Positions 23,055-34,500 of a stretch of 64,000 bases of DNA are shown piece by piece. A program made the translations under genes and the position numbers. A model generated the notes under the pieces. That model was given only the letters and a program-made list of their open reading frames with translations, ran no database searches and was not told the DNA's origin. Each line of letters opens with the position of its first letter. The stretch's first letter is position 1. Source of the DNA: Batillaria attramentaria (taxonomy: Eukaryota > Mollusca > Gastropoda > Batillariidae); NCBI GenBank assembly GCA_018292915.2, contig JACVVK020000446.1:5001-69000 (forward strand), in the 5' to 3' direction.

Positions 23055-26000
23055 ATGTCGAAAATGTTAGACATGGCCGCAAAGGCCAAAGTCACAAAAG
23101 AAAAAGTCGCAGTAGGAGCTGCGATTTGTCTCGTAGCCGCCTATGGCGTCCGCCGTTACTACCCAAATGTTGCTTCTGTCTTCAGTGATGAGAGAAAAGG
23201 CAAATCAAGGTTGCGCCAGAAAGCAGGCGAAGAGCAAACACAATCAAAAGCACCGCAAGAAGATGAGAATGTGAATGGGAAGAAACGGTCGCCCAATGTG
23301 AACAAACTGTTCTACAGACAGCTGAAACATCTACTGAAGATCATCATCCCAGGAATCTGGTCCAGAGAATTTGGCACCTTAGCGTTTCACACAGCGACAC
23401 TTTTTGCAAGGACGTTTTTGTCAGTGTATGTAGCCAGACTCGATGGCAGCATCGTGAAAACTATTGTCCAACGGGATGTGACCAAGTTTCTCCTACAGCT
23501 GACGAAATGGCTGTTGGTGGCAGTACCAGCCACATTCATCAACAGTCTCATCCGCTTTTTGGAGAACCAGTTGGCTCTTGTGTTCCGGACACGGCTAGTT
23601 AACCATGCGTACGCCAAGTATTTCAGTGATCAGACTTATTACAGAGTCAGCAACCTGGACAGTCGCTTGTCAAACGCTGACCAGTGTCTGACGGAGGACA
23701 TCTCCATGTTCACGCAGCAGTTGGCCCATCTGTATTCCCACCTGACCAAACCCCTGCTGGACGTGGCTTTGATATCCTTCACTTTGTACCGCTTGGCTAG
23801 CAGCCGTGGCGCCAGTTCCAAGATCCCTACTGCAGTTGGCACGATAGTCATATTCATCACTGGGAACATCCTTCGAGCAGTGTCACCAAGATTTGGCAAA
23901 CTGGTCGCAGAGGAGGCAAGGAGGAAGGGAGAGTTGAGGTTCATGCATTCCAGAATCATCACTAATGCTGAGGAGATAGCATTCTATGCTGGTCACAAGG
24001 TAGTGGATGTGTGTGTGTGTGTGTGTGCGTGCGTGCGTGCGCGCGCGCGCATTTGTGTCTGTGTGTATACATGTATGTATGCGTGACAGGTGATCGGGCA
24101 TGCATAGACACCAGTTGTCCTCATCTGGGTGCTTCCTGCATAAATGCTTATTGACCATTGTAATCATTATTAGGATTAAGGAAGTGAAAGATGGGGGGAA
24201 TTTCCACGCCAAAGGCTTTTCTCTTTGCTTTTGTTACTTACTACAGTAATGGTGGGTGGAGTAGTGAACCAGAATGAGTTTTTTTGTGTGTAAGGGTTAA
24301 ACATCGTGTGAATCAATTTCCTTACGCTTCGGAACAGCTGATGTTCATACATTGTGTAATGTGCAGAATATATATTGTAAATTGAGACTTCACACTAGGC
24401 AGCTGTGCACACCGCTGGTAAGATTAGCGGCCTAAGGACCAAGAAAATAGTGATAGGATCCTTGAGTCTCCGTAGAACCCCCTCTCCCCCCACCTCCCCC
24501 AACCTTTCCCCAGTCCAAGATGACAGCGATAGGCTACAATAAACATCGCCACATACTAGTGGTGAAAACATTTGATGTCCCAGGCAGGACTCAAACCCCA
24601 AACTCTCACACTGGTGGCAGCAGTCGTTACCACTACTCCACCCACCATTACTGTAGTAAGTAACAAAAGCAAAGAGAAAAGCCTTTGGCGTGGAAATTCT
24701 TAGAGAGATTTGGGCTTGTTCAGTACAGATGACCACCCTCACAAATGAACCACTCTGTGCCAGATGTTACCACCGTTAGAACAGGTGTCTGCTATTAACC
24801 GGTTTGGCTGACTGATTTGATGGTTAAGTTGGTGTTTGATGTCTCCCAGTCCAGTGTTATTTAATTTGGTTGACTGATTTCATGGCTAGTTTGTATTGAT
24901 GTTTCTCCCCCAAAAGGGATTGCAGGTGGAGAGTGCTGACCTGTCGATCTGTCTGTAGTGTAGGTATTGAATGGTGTTCACCTGGACTGTTCGGCTGGGG
25001 TAGCTGGCCCTCTCCCCACAACCTTAAATGTGGTAGACAAATTACTATGAGTGTGACAGATTAGTTTGCACAGCCAGAGGAAAGAAGCTATCATAAGAAT
25101 TTATAAGGATTCTGTGCCAGTTATAACTCCCGCCAGAGGTCATTTGAGTTGTCTTTGATCTCACAACCATGCACATGTAGTTGCCAGCACAAGGGACATA
25201 GTGAATGAGTTATTCTTGCGACCCAGGTGTTAATTAGGTTAATCGCATCAATTTGATATTGACAGAGTCCATGCTGGCTGCCATGCGGGGATCTGCTGTT
25301 GCTAGGGTGCAGCAGACAAGAGTACCTGTAAAAAGATCAATAACTGCTCATGGGGAAAGGCGTGAGCAACATTGCTCCATGTACTCTCAATGGCAGTGTC
25401 CCCCATAATGAACTGTTGTGCATAACTGATACCAGGGATACTACAGGTTCACGGCACATGCCTTACCCAGGCTGTGTCATGCAACTTTTTATGTATAGAG
25501 TCGGGGATGGGGGGGGGGGGGGGGGGGGGGCATAATTATATATGGCCTGGTAGTGGCTCCTGGTACACTCAAGTGGTGAAAGATACATGTATTATAAACA
25601 TATATATATTACATGTATGTATCGACAGTCGGCACTAAGACTAAAGAGTTTAAAATTTTTTTTTTTTTTTACCCATACTGCAAAGTGCCTTATAAAAGTA
25701 AGAAAGAAACTTTGTCACACAACCCATACTGTGGTGAAAATCTAAAGGATGTTTGACCATGAAATGTTTGGGTTTGCAGTATTTATATCAATTACAAGTT
25801 TCTCTAAGCAGACACGTGTAGGTTTGGTCCGTCAGCACTCACTCTTCCACATGAGTCGAGGTGCAGATAACACAACCAGGTACACACATACTTATTGACC
25901 TCTCCTACGTCTGGTACACTCAGATAGTGAAATATGCATGTATTGTAGTATAAACATGTACATGTATGTGTATGTATGTATACATTATGTATACAATATA

Positions 26001-29000
26001 GACATCTACAGTCGGCACTAAGAGTTTTTTTTTAACCAAAGGCAAACTGCCAAGTGCCTTATAAAAAGTAAGAAAGAAAATTTAGCACACAACCCATACT
26101 GTGGTGAAAATTTAAAGGATGTTTGACCATGAAATGTTTAGGTTTGCAGTATTATTTATATATATCAATTACAAGTTTTTTCTAAGCAGACGTGTGTAGG
26201 TTTGGTCCGTCAGCACTCACACTTCCACATGAGTCGAGGTGCAGATAACACAACCAGGTACACACATACTTATTGACCTCTCCTGCGTCTTGTACCAGAA
26301 ACACAGTAACACACTGTAGAAACAGGACACCAGGTTCACACTGACAATGGTGATAATGATATGGTGACTTGTTGCTGACATTAACTTAAAGCACACCTAA
26401 TCTGAGATTACTAGGCTTCACAGAAGAACATTTTTGTTTTAGAACTGCCATGCTTACGAGTGTGTCTGTTCATATGAATTTTATTTATTTATTTGCACCC
26501 ACGATATACCGTGAGGGATAATACCTTTTTTTTCCTTCTTCAAAAGCATGGGTGTGTGTGAACTCACAATGTACGGCGTGCAAGTTTTTATTCTGAAACC
26601 TGAATACCTCAGACCTGCCTACACTACACATTGACCATAGAAAACTAAGTAATTTAGGGTTTACTACGCAACTACGCATTTAATTGCCCCACTACATATT
26701 TTTTCCCCCTAAATCTACGTAATTTAGTGGTTAGCGTTTCGTCAAATCTGATCTGAAGTTTTGCTTGCGCCGATCCAGCTTTTTGAACGAGCATCATTCA
26801 AAGTTTAACGATGTATAAATACCCAGTACATGTAGAATGAAATTTGGCTGAAAAAAAAAATACTGAGATACTATGGTAGTACACTGTAACCAGTCAAATC
26901 AAACAAGCCAAAGAATAGAATAGTTGATTTGTAGCTTAAGCAACAAGCTGGCAGTGGCACATTTCGGTTGGGATACGTTAGGACTACTCATTTGGCCAGG
27001 AAACTACTTGTTTGGCTTTTGGCACTACTCATGTCATGTTTGGTGGGTAGGCAGGTCTGATACCTAGTAGCTGAGCTGACCACTCACACTGTGTGATTGT
27101 AAATTTTTGGCTCCCTTGTGTAACAATGGGAGTCTATGTATTAACCCTCCGTCGTCTGTCTGTCTGTCTGTGTGTGTGTGTGTGTGTGTCCAGAAAACTT
27201 TAACGTTGTCATTTTCTCAGAATCTACAAACAGTAGAGGCACCAAACTTGGCATGCTGATAGACTAGCACAAGACCTTTCAAAACATATCATTTTGAATG
27301 ACCTTGACCCAAGGTCAAGGTCACTAAAGCTCTCTGTTTGAAAATTTTACATTGGCATTTTCTCGTAATCTGCAAATGCCAGAGGTTTTAAACTTTGCAT
27401 GATGATAGACATTGATAAGAACTTTACAGATATACATGTAGTCAGTGACCTTCTGTCAAGGTCAAGGCCGTACAAGATAGTTTTGTGAAACCTTAACATT
27501 GGCATTTTCTCAGAAACAATGAACAGCAGAGGTGCCAAACCTGGCATGCTGATAGACAGTGATAAGACCTATGCACACATACCATCTTAAATGACCTTGA
27601 CTGAAGGTCAAGGTCATTGAAACAGTGTTCGGAAATTTTACATTTGCATTTTATCAATATCTAGAAGAATCAGAAGCATCAAACTATGTGCGATGATTGA
27701 CATTGGCAGCACCTTTACAGACAGACCTGTGTTCAGTGACTTTTAGTCAAGGTCAAGGTCATGCAAGCTTTTTTTTTTTTTTGGAAACTTTAACCTTGGC
27801 ATTTTCTTCAAAACAACAAACAGTAGAGGCACCAAATGAGGCGTGATGATAGACAGCAATGAGACCTACCTTTCTGAATGACCTTGACTGAAGGTCAAGG
27901 TCATTAAAGCTGTCTGTTGTGAATTTTAACATTACTGTTTTCGGAGGAACTACAAATGCTAGAGGCATCAAACTTGGCATGATGATAGACATTGATGATA
28001 TCTCTTTTGAATGACTTTGATCAAAGGTCAAGGCTGTACAAACTGTTTTGGGGAAAATTGTAATATTGCCAGGAACTCAGAGCGCCAGACACATCACTTA
28101 GCATGATACTGGATAGTGATAAGAGCTCTACAAACATACTTTTGTGAATGACCTTGACCTGTGTCACAAGGGAGCCATGGAGGCTTCTGCCTCTCTAGTT
28201 TGTAAATGATTGTGTTTATGTCCAGATGTTGTGTGAGAGACTGTGTGTAATTCACAATCACATGTGTGTGCATCTTTTCAGCTTGCAGTGCTTTGAGCCA
28301 AACAGTTAAGTAAAGCGCCTATATAATACACACATTATTTTATTACGATTTAAATTAATGATTAATAAAAGTCAAACCATCCTTTGTGTCACAGGTAGAG
28401 AAACGACAGCTGGAGCGGAGCTATGCCAGCCTAGCGTCACAGTCGCACCTCATCTACCTGAAGCGACTGTGGTACATCATGCTGGAGCAGTTCCTGATGA
28501 AGTATGTGTGGAGCGCCAGTGGTCTCATCATGGTAGCTGTGCCCATTCTCACGGCCACTGGCATGAGGTCTGATGGTGAGTGACCTTTGGGCTTCAGCTG
28601 ATGGTTTGGTGGGGTTGAAAGACATACGATGCAGTAGAATCACTTGCTGACTTTTATACTTATCGTAAGCTGTCATAAAATGATGATCCACAGTTGTGAG
28701 AACATGAGCATAGCTGACTGATATTCTGTATTATTTAGGGACCATAGTGGATGACGACCCAGATGGAGGTGTCAGCGAGAGGACGAGGGCGTTCACTACA
28801 GCCAGGAATTTGTTGATCCAGTCGGCAGACGCCTTTGAAAGGATGATGTCATCGTACAAAGAGGTACTGTGAGCTCTCACTCTCAGGCGTGCACATACCT
28901 TAAAATCGATCATACATGTACACTGTATATGAATGATGGACTTTCCCACTGCCACTGCTACATGGAAATAAAATATTGCTTCTTATGCGATGGTGACTTG

Positions 29001-30814
29001 TCGGCGTTAGCTAAGCATCTAAGTTGCACATTCATCACAAATGATGTAAAAACAATGTTGTTTTGGAAGCACACACTTATAATAATAATAATAATAATAC
29101 ATAGCTTTTATAGAGCGCCGTTCTCCAACTTCAAGGACTCGCTGCATATTAAAGCACACACACACACACACACACGCGCGCGCGCTATTTACATCCCCTC
29201 GGCATACATACAATTTGGCAGCGCAACGAACTCATGATGCACACAGACAGACTTAACAGAGGTTTAGCTATCAAAGGCTTGGCGGAAGAGATAGGTCTTC
29301 AGATGCGATTTAAACAGAGGCAGTGAGGTCTGAAGGCGGAGTTCGATTGGCAAGGAGTTCCAGACAGTCGGGGCTGAGAAGCTGAAAGAGCGCTCTCCGG
29401 CAGTTTTCATGTTAAACCATTTGACAGTAGAGCTCTTGGTTATGATTTCACTGTTTACAGGGAAGTCATTAGCCAATTGGCAGCCAGCATTTCTCTGAAT
29501 TTTGCAACACATTCCTATGTCTCTGTCTCTGCAGGTTACAGAGCTGGCTGGATACACATCGCGAGTTTCCCAGATGTTTGAAGTTTTTGATGACATGCAG
29601 AATGGCCGCTACAAGCGCAACACTGTCACAAAGTCCAAATCTAAGGTCGCGCATGAGCGCATAGCGGGACCGCTTCTTCAAAAGGGTAAGTGGAGCAGGT
29701 CTTCTGGTAAGAAAGCGTTGAAGTCTTTTGTGTCCTCTCTTCTTTTTCTTCTTTTTTCTTTTTTGGGGGGAAGGGGGTGGGTGGCAGGGATGGGGGGGGG
29801 GGGGGGGTGTTGTGACACTGTGTAAAACTCTGCAGGTAAAAACCATTAAATGAAAAATTGTATTTGTCTTTCTGTCTAAAGAAGTTTTCTAATCATGTGT
29901 TTGTATTTTAATGAAACCGTACAGCAGACTGGCATTAAGAGGAACCAGTAACAGTAGAGACAGTCTCCAGTACACTGACTGATTGAGAGGAACCAAAGCC
30001 ATTGATATAGTAGGGAATAGTACAACAAAACTAATGACATCATTGACCTAAGTACAACAGTGACAAGGGATGACGACGTGCCAAACTGTGTGACTGGGTT
30101 CCAAAGTCATGACGTCCATGCACCTTACTGACTCTGTCTTGTATTCCGTAAGGATCATTTCTGACAAAGTCTTAGAGTGTAATTCTGTTGGGCGAGGTTA
30201 GCTCTTTCAAGACGCACTCTCTGTGGCGCACTTTTTTTTTTTTTTTAAAGCAATTTTGAATTAAAATTGCAGAAAACATAGTTTTTGTAACACAGAAATT
30301 TTGTTTAAATATCATTGAAAACTCTAGTTCTTCCTTTTTCTATTGGTGTAATTTGATATGCAAACAAATCATGCATCCTACTTTTAGATCAGTGACATGT
30401 CATCGAGGGACAAAAGTGGTGTCTGCTTAAGCAGACATGTCAACAAAGAGTTGAGATAGTCAGATTTCTCTATTCTCAGCTTTTAGTAGTTTCAGCCAGT
30501 ATTGACAGTGATGGTTGTTCACTGCCACACCTGCCGTCGGATGCATTATCTATTAGACCACCGCTCACTGTGTTGGTCGTACTGTCTGTTCTTTCCTTGT
30601 TTATTTTACGTTACAGATGTGTTTTCTTCTGTTGCAGGTGAAGTTGTCGACACAGAGACAACCATCGAATGTGAAGATGTTCCCATCATCACACCAAATG
30701 GTGACATCATTGTGCCAAAACTCACTCTCAAGGTATCTCATGTTACTGACAGTTTTGTGTGTAAAACTCTGGGTCTAATTTTAGCTTGGTTATGTTTGCT
30801 TGATTTGTGTTTGT

Positions 30815-30860
<46 letters not shown>

Positions 30861-33800
30861 ATGTGTGATAAATCTTTTTCTTCACAGTCTGAATTTAAAT
30901 CTGTGTAAGATGCATGGGTGATGTCTGGGAAGTGGAAATCTGGGGCGTCTGAAGAATTGCATGAGGAACAAAACAATTTTTTCCATTTGCTGGTGTGTGT
31001 AGGCACATACTGGTGCATGGTCAGTAAAATTCAGTTTTTGAGAGGTTGCTTCTGTTGCAGACTGGTTGCTGAATTACCATTCCACAAGTGGCCTCTGGTC
31101 ATGTTCACTTTCAGTGTCACATATAATCCTTATTCTGCAGTGGGAAGGGATACGGTTGTAAAATCAGCACTTATTAGAGACTAGAGTTTATATACTGTCT
31201 TAAAACCAACCTGCTACTTCCATGTTTATTAGGCCTCAGAGAAACCAGCTTATGATTTGGAACATTTTTGCTTGTGAGTGCTGCACCTGTACCCTTGCAG
31301 CAGTCTATCTTAATTATTAGTAGAGCTCTGAATGCAGCACAGTGCCATATCTAGGCTCTGTGAATTGACGAAAATTCAAGTTCTCCTACTCAGCCGTTAG
31401 CATTGCTGACCATTAGCTGACCTGATGCTGATTCGCGTTGTGTAAAGTATTCTGTTGGCTTAGTGCCAGCGTGAGAGGCTGTGAACATGCAGCTATCTAA
31501 GTGCTGTGATGCTAGACATCACAAACAGAGGTGCCAGCTCGTACCGATTGGCCGTATTATTTTCCACTTAGTTAAGAACGGTTTAGTCGCTAAAAATACT
31601 TATCAGGCAAATTTCGAATATTTCAAAAGAATCAATAGGAAGTGCAGCTGTGCATGAATCGAAAACAACAGAATAAGTGTGAGTGTACCACCTTTTAGTT
31701 CTGACTTGGACGGCTTAATGTGCATGTGCGTGTATGCACACTCACACCTTAGCGCTGAAACTATAAGCGATATATATATGTACTTTCTGTTTATACATGT
31801 GTTTTATTTCTGTGTATGGCAGTACACTGACAAGTGCTAAAAAACACTGACATTCCTGTAAAATAGTACATACACTGACAAACACTTTTGGGGTTTGGCA
31901 CCTCTGCACCAGTATAGCTCAGAACGATCTGTCATCTTAAAGATCTTAAAATTAGGGTCTTTAAATGTCTGCAGATGGAGAAAGGCATGCACCTGTTGAT
32001 CACCGGTCCTAATGGCTGTGGCAAGTCCTCGCTCTTCCGTATCCTCAGTGGTCTCTGGCCTGTGTATGGGGGTCGTTTGTGTAAGCCGCCTCCGTCTTCC
32101 ATGTTCTACATTCCTCAGAGGTTAGCGGTGTGTTCGTGTACAGTCTAGATGCGTCGTAACAATTACACCACTGACTGTCTTTATTATATGAGAGCCATGA
32201 CCACAAGAATTTTCAGTGGGATGAATAAACTTGTCCTTATCTTATTATCTTTACCTTCTTGTTTTCTGTAGAAAGCAAAGATGTCAGAAGTTGGTCAGAT
32301 CAGGCAATGTTAACATCAGTAGGCTGATGGATGTAAAGGAAAAAAAATGTACGGAATATGTTCTTGGTAAGTTGTTGAACTGATCTGACAGACGTGTTGT
32401 GTTTGTGGATCAGACCGTACATGTCGATTGGCACGCTGCGTGACCAGGTGATCTACCCAGACACTGTGGAAGACATGCAGGCCAAGGGCATCACCGACAC
32501 CGACCTGGAGCAGATACTCAACACCGTGCACCTTCAACACATCGTTACCAGAGAAGGGGGTGAGCCCACTATTTTGTGCTTACTCATTGTTTTAACCATG
32601 TGTAATGTATGACTGTGATGTTTGATTGTCTGTACACTTACCATCTTTAAATCGCTGGGACAATAAAGTATTATTTCACTCAGTCTACCCTAGCTATGAC
32701 TGTAACTCTAACCGTTTTTTTTTTTTTGGGGGGGGGTGATTTTTTTTGGCATTTTACCTCTCTTTCCGACATATCTGCTGTCAGGTTTCCTTGGCAACCT
32801 GCTGAAGGTGCTGTCAAAAGTAAAATACAACATCTGAGGAACTCTTCCCTTAAATTATTTGGCTCACAGGGTTAAGTTGCAATGTCACCACATGATCCAG
32901 GCAGCTGGTGCCAGATGTATGATGGTAGCGTCAGTGCAGGAAGGGTTTACGGAGAAGGGTGATAACATATAATCGGCATTCTTTGTGGAAAAGTAACAAG
33001 CACTTTGTGTCAAACTTTAGCAAAAGGTTGACTTGTCAACAGAAAAATAAAGTTGCTACATATGGAAAGTGAAGCTGGAGAGTGTCTCTTTTTTTATGAA
33101 ACAATACTGTGTAGTGATACAGACTGGAGGAAAACAGAAAAAAAAAAGAGCATAAATCTTGATTGTTGAGTGTGGCACTCTTTGCAACAGGCTGGGGTGC
33201 TGTCAGTGACTGGAAAGATGTGCTGTCAGGGGGAGAGAAGCAGCGCATGGGAATGGCTCGCACTTTCTACCACAGGTTGGTCCCAGCATTGATCATTTCT
33301 TTGTTCCTGGCCTTGGTTTCTCGAGGATGTCGCCTTGTGATCAGGCTTTTGATGAATGTAAGTCCAATATGCACATTTAACAACAAACAAACAGAAAAAG
33401 CAACCCCAAAAAATAAATCTCGAATAGCAACAATAAATTTGAAGTCATGCTTATTTTGTTCAGGCCCCTGTTTGCCCTGCTTGACGAGTGCACGAGTGCT
33501 GTATCTATAGATGTGGAGAGCAAGATTTATCAGAGCCTGAAGGACTGCGGCATCACGCTACTGACAATCACTCACCGCCCAACGCTGTGGTAAATTATTT
33601 CTCTTTTTTGCGCGCCCTCTGTGTGTGTGTGTGGGGGGGGGGGGGGGGGGGGGCAATTACTTGGATTATATTTCATCCATTTTTTTTTTCTAAACATATG
33701 CCCATATCAACCTTTTGAAATGGCACCTGGAAATTTTATTTTTTGCAGTCAAAACATTTCATGAGGGCGCTGTGTGCTTCTCAGAGAGAGACATTTCTGT

Positions 33801-34137
33801 CACTGTGAGTGAGCATTATTACAAATATTAGAACCAATATTATAACACAACTGGCAATGATAACACAGTTTTGTCATGGTTTTACAGGAAGTTCCACACT
33901 CACCTACTCCAGTTTGACGGGGAGGGTGGCTGGCGTATGGAGGTGCTCGACACAACCACCCGACTCTCACTAAACGACGAGAAGCAAAGACTAGAGGCTC
34001 AGCTCGCCGGCATGCCGAAGATGCAGGAGCGCCTTCAAGAACTGTGTTCAGTTTTAGGGGATGACTCTGTCTTGCTGCACTCCGTGGAGAGCATGGCAGA
34101 TCTTGAGGTCCTGCAGGACTCGTCGGAGTCACAATGA
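23055..34137 (+). CDS. ABCD1/2: Peroxisomal ABC half-transporter, ABCD1/ABCD2 (ALDP/ALDRP) type
   Basis: Ten exons: 23055-23999, 28395-28575, 28739-28863, 29535-29685, 30638-30732, 31975-32120, 32414-32559, 33191-33275, 33464-33589, 33888-34137. Together 2250 nt, 749 aa (human ABCD1 745, ABCD2 740). The family imports very-long-chain acyl-CoA into peroxisomes as dimers. Seen: the PEX19-binding type motif [17 protein letters not shown] (83-99); [22 protein letters not shown] [14 protein letters not shown]; the EAA-like [12 protein letters not shown]; Walker A GPNGCGKS (510-517); signature [13 protein letters not shown] (from 608); Walker B FALLDE (628-633); H-loop ITHRPTLW; and the ALDP-type tail [13 protein letters not shown]. 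This is not ABCD3, which lacks this N-terminus and tail. The first of three in-frame Met codons (1, 4, 7) was chosen. Confidence 0.96.
24198..24699. repeat. Perfect 69-bp inverted repeat around a SINE
   Basis: The left arm 24198-24266 and right arm 24631-24699 are exact reverse complements (outer ends GAATTTCCACGCC / GGCGTGGAAATTC, inner ends GGAGTAGTG / CACTACTCC), separated by 364 bp. In the intron 1 RNA they could pair into a 69-bp stem. Confidence 0.92.
24470..24660 (-). mobile_element. tRNA-headed SINE (family D)
   Basis: The minus strand has an A-box-like GGAGTAGTGGTAACG followed by B box GGGTTTGAGTCCTGCC and the body TGTTTTCACCACTAGTATG. Its 5' part overlaps the right arm of the inverted repeat. 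Confidence 0.55.
25561..26290 (+). repeat. Tandem duplication, about 351-379-bp units
   Basis: Unit 1 (25561-25911) and unit 2 (25912-26290) share TGGTACACTCA at their starts, CATCTACAGTCGGCACTAAG-like and GGATGTTTGACCATGAAATG segments, and CACATGAGTCGAGGTGCAG near their ends. Small indels separate them. Confidence 0.85.
27109..28176. mobile_element. TIR-bounded element of tandem ~145-bp units rich in TCAAGGTCA sites
   Basis: The ends are exact inverted repeats: GGCTCCCTTGTG at 27109-27120 and CACAAGGGAGCC at 28165-28176. Inside are about seven diverged units of roughly 145 bp carrying AACTTTAACATTGGCATTTT, AGAGGCACCAAACTTGGCAT and a closing TGACCTTGACTGAAGGTCAA. Two unit types alternate, giving a dimer period of about 288 bp. 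There is no transposase. It resembles non-autonomous DNA elements with internal satellites known from molluscs; the superfamily is unknown. Confidence 0.75.
28275..28345 (+). mobile_element. Isolated SINE/LINE 3' tail
   Basis: CTTGCAGTGCTTTGAGCC, AAAGCGCCTATATAATA and an ATTATTTATT-like end match the family B tail. The body is missing. It lies 50 bp before ABCD exon 2. Confidence 0.5.
29081..29520 (-). mobile_element. 3' fragment of a CR1/L2-like LINE in ABCD intron 3
   Basis: The minus-strand frame ending at 29264 contains [20 protein letters not shown] and [15 protein letters not shown], the conserved last segment of CR1/L2-group reverse transcriptase ORFs. The 3' UTR ends GGCGCTCTATAAAAGC followed by (ATT)n at 29081-29099, with a CA/CG microsatellite inside it. 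It is 5'-truncated and stops just before exon 4. Confidence 0.75.
30815..30860. repeat. (GT)n microsatellite in an ABCD intron
   Basis: About 20 GT units in the intron 30733-31974. The remainder of that 1.2-kb intron shows nothing recognisable. Confidence 0.9.
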
Positions 34138-34199
34138 TCGTTTCCTGTAGTTCACGGCAAGAGCTAATAAGAAAGAGCTAGCCACATTTTTTTTTTTTT

Positions 34200-34500
34200 T
34201 TTTTTTTGGGGTAAAGTACTTTAATATTCCTTTGGGGAAAATTGGGTTGCTTTTCTTAGGGTGAAGCACATCACTGCAGTGCATCGTCATTCACCCACCT
34301 ATCTTCAAATTTTACTTGGGTAAGAAAGCCGGAGGACCCGGAGAGAAACCCCTGATGAGCAGCCTGGGAACCAGGAAAAATCAGTGTCACATATCACGTG
34401 GGGTCAGACCCACGCTCAGCATGACTGTGATTGTGGCTGTTCAGTAATGCACCTGTTGGTCAGACGTGCTGCCCACTGAGCCACTGCTCACCCCCTAAGG
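34200..34500 (-). mobile_element. SINE-like fragment related to family B
   Basis: AAAGCCGGAGGACCCGGAGA at about 34326 matches the AAGCCGGAGTACCCGGAGA block of family B. On the minus strand the right end GAGCAGTGGCTCAGTGGGC resembles an A box. The middle is too diverged for more. Confidence 0.4.

Larger units (their letters stand above)
24000..28394 (+). other. Intron 1 of the ABCD gene, repeat-rich
   Basis: A 4.4-kb intron with no exon-like sequence. In order it holds a GT/GC microsatellite (24007-24050), a SINE bounded by a 69-bp perfect inverted repeat, a 351-bp tandem duplication, AT-rich unique sequence, a 1.07-kb TIR element made of tandem units, and a SINE tail. If the intron were retained, the frame would continue only through the microsatellite before a stop at about 24086. 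Confidence 0.75.

Noticed and set aside
23055..34137. Assignment of the ABC transporter to ABCD3 (PMP70)
   Set aside because: The N-terminus, the ARLDG and [11 protein letters not shown] segments and the FDGEGGW tail follow ABCD1/ABCD2; the neighbours also fit ABCD2.
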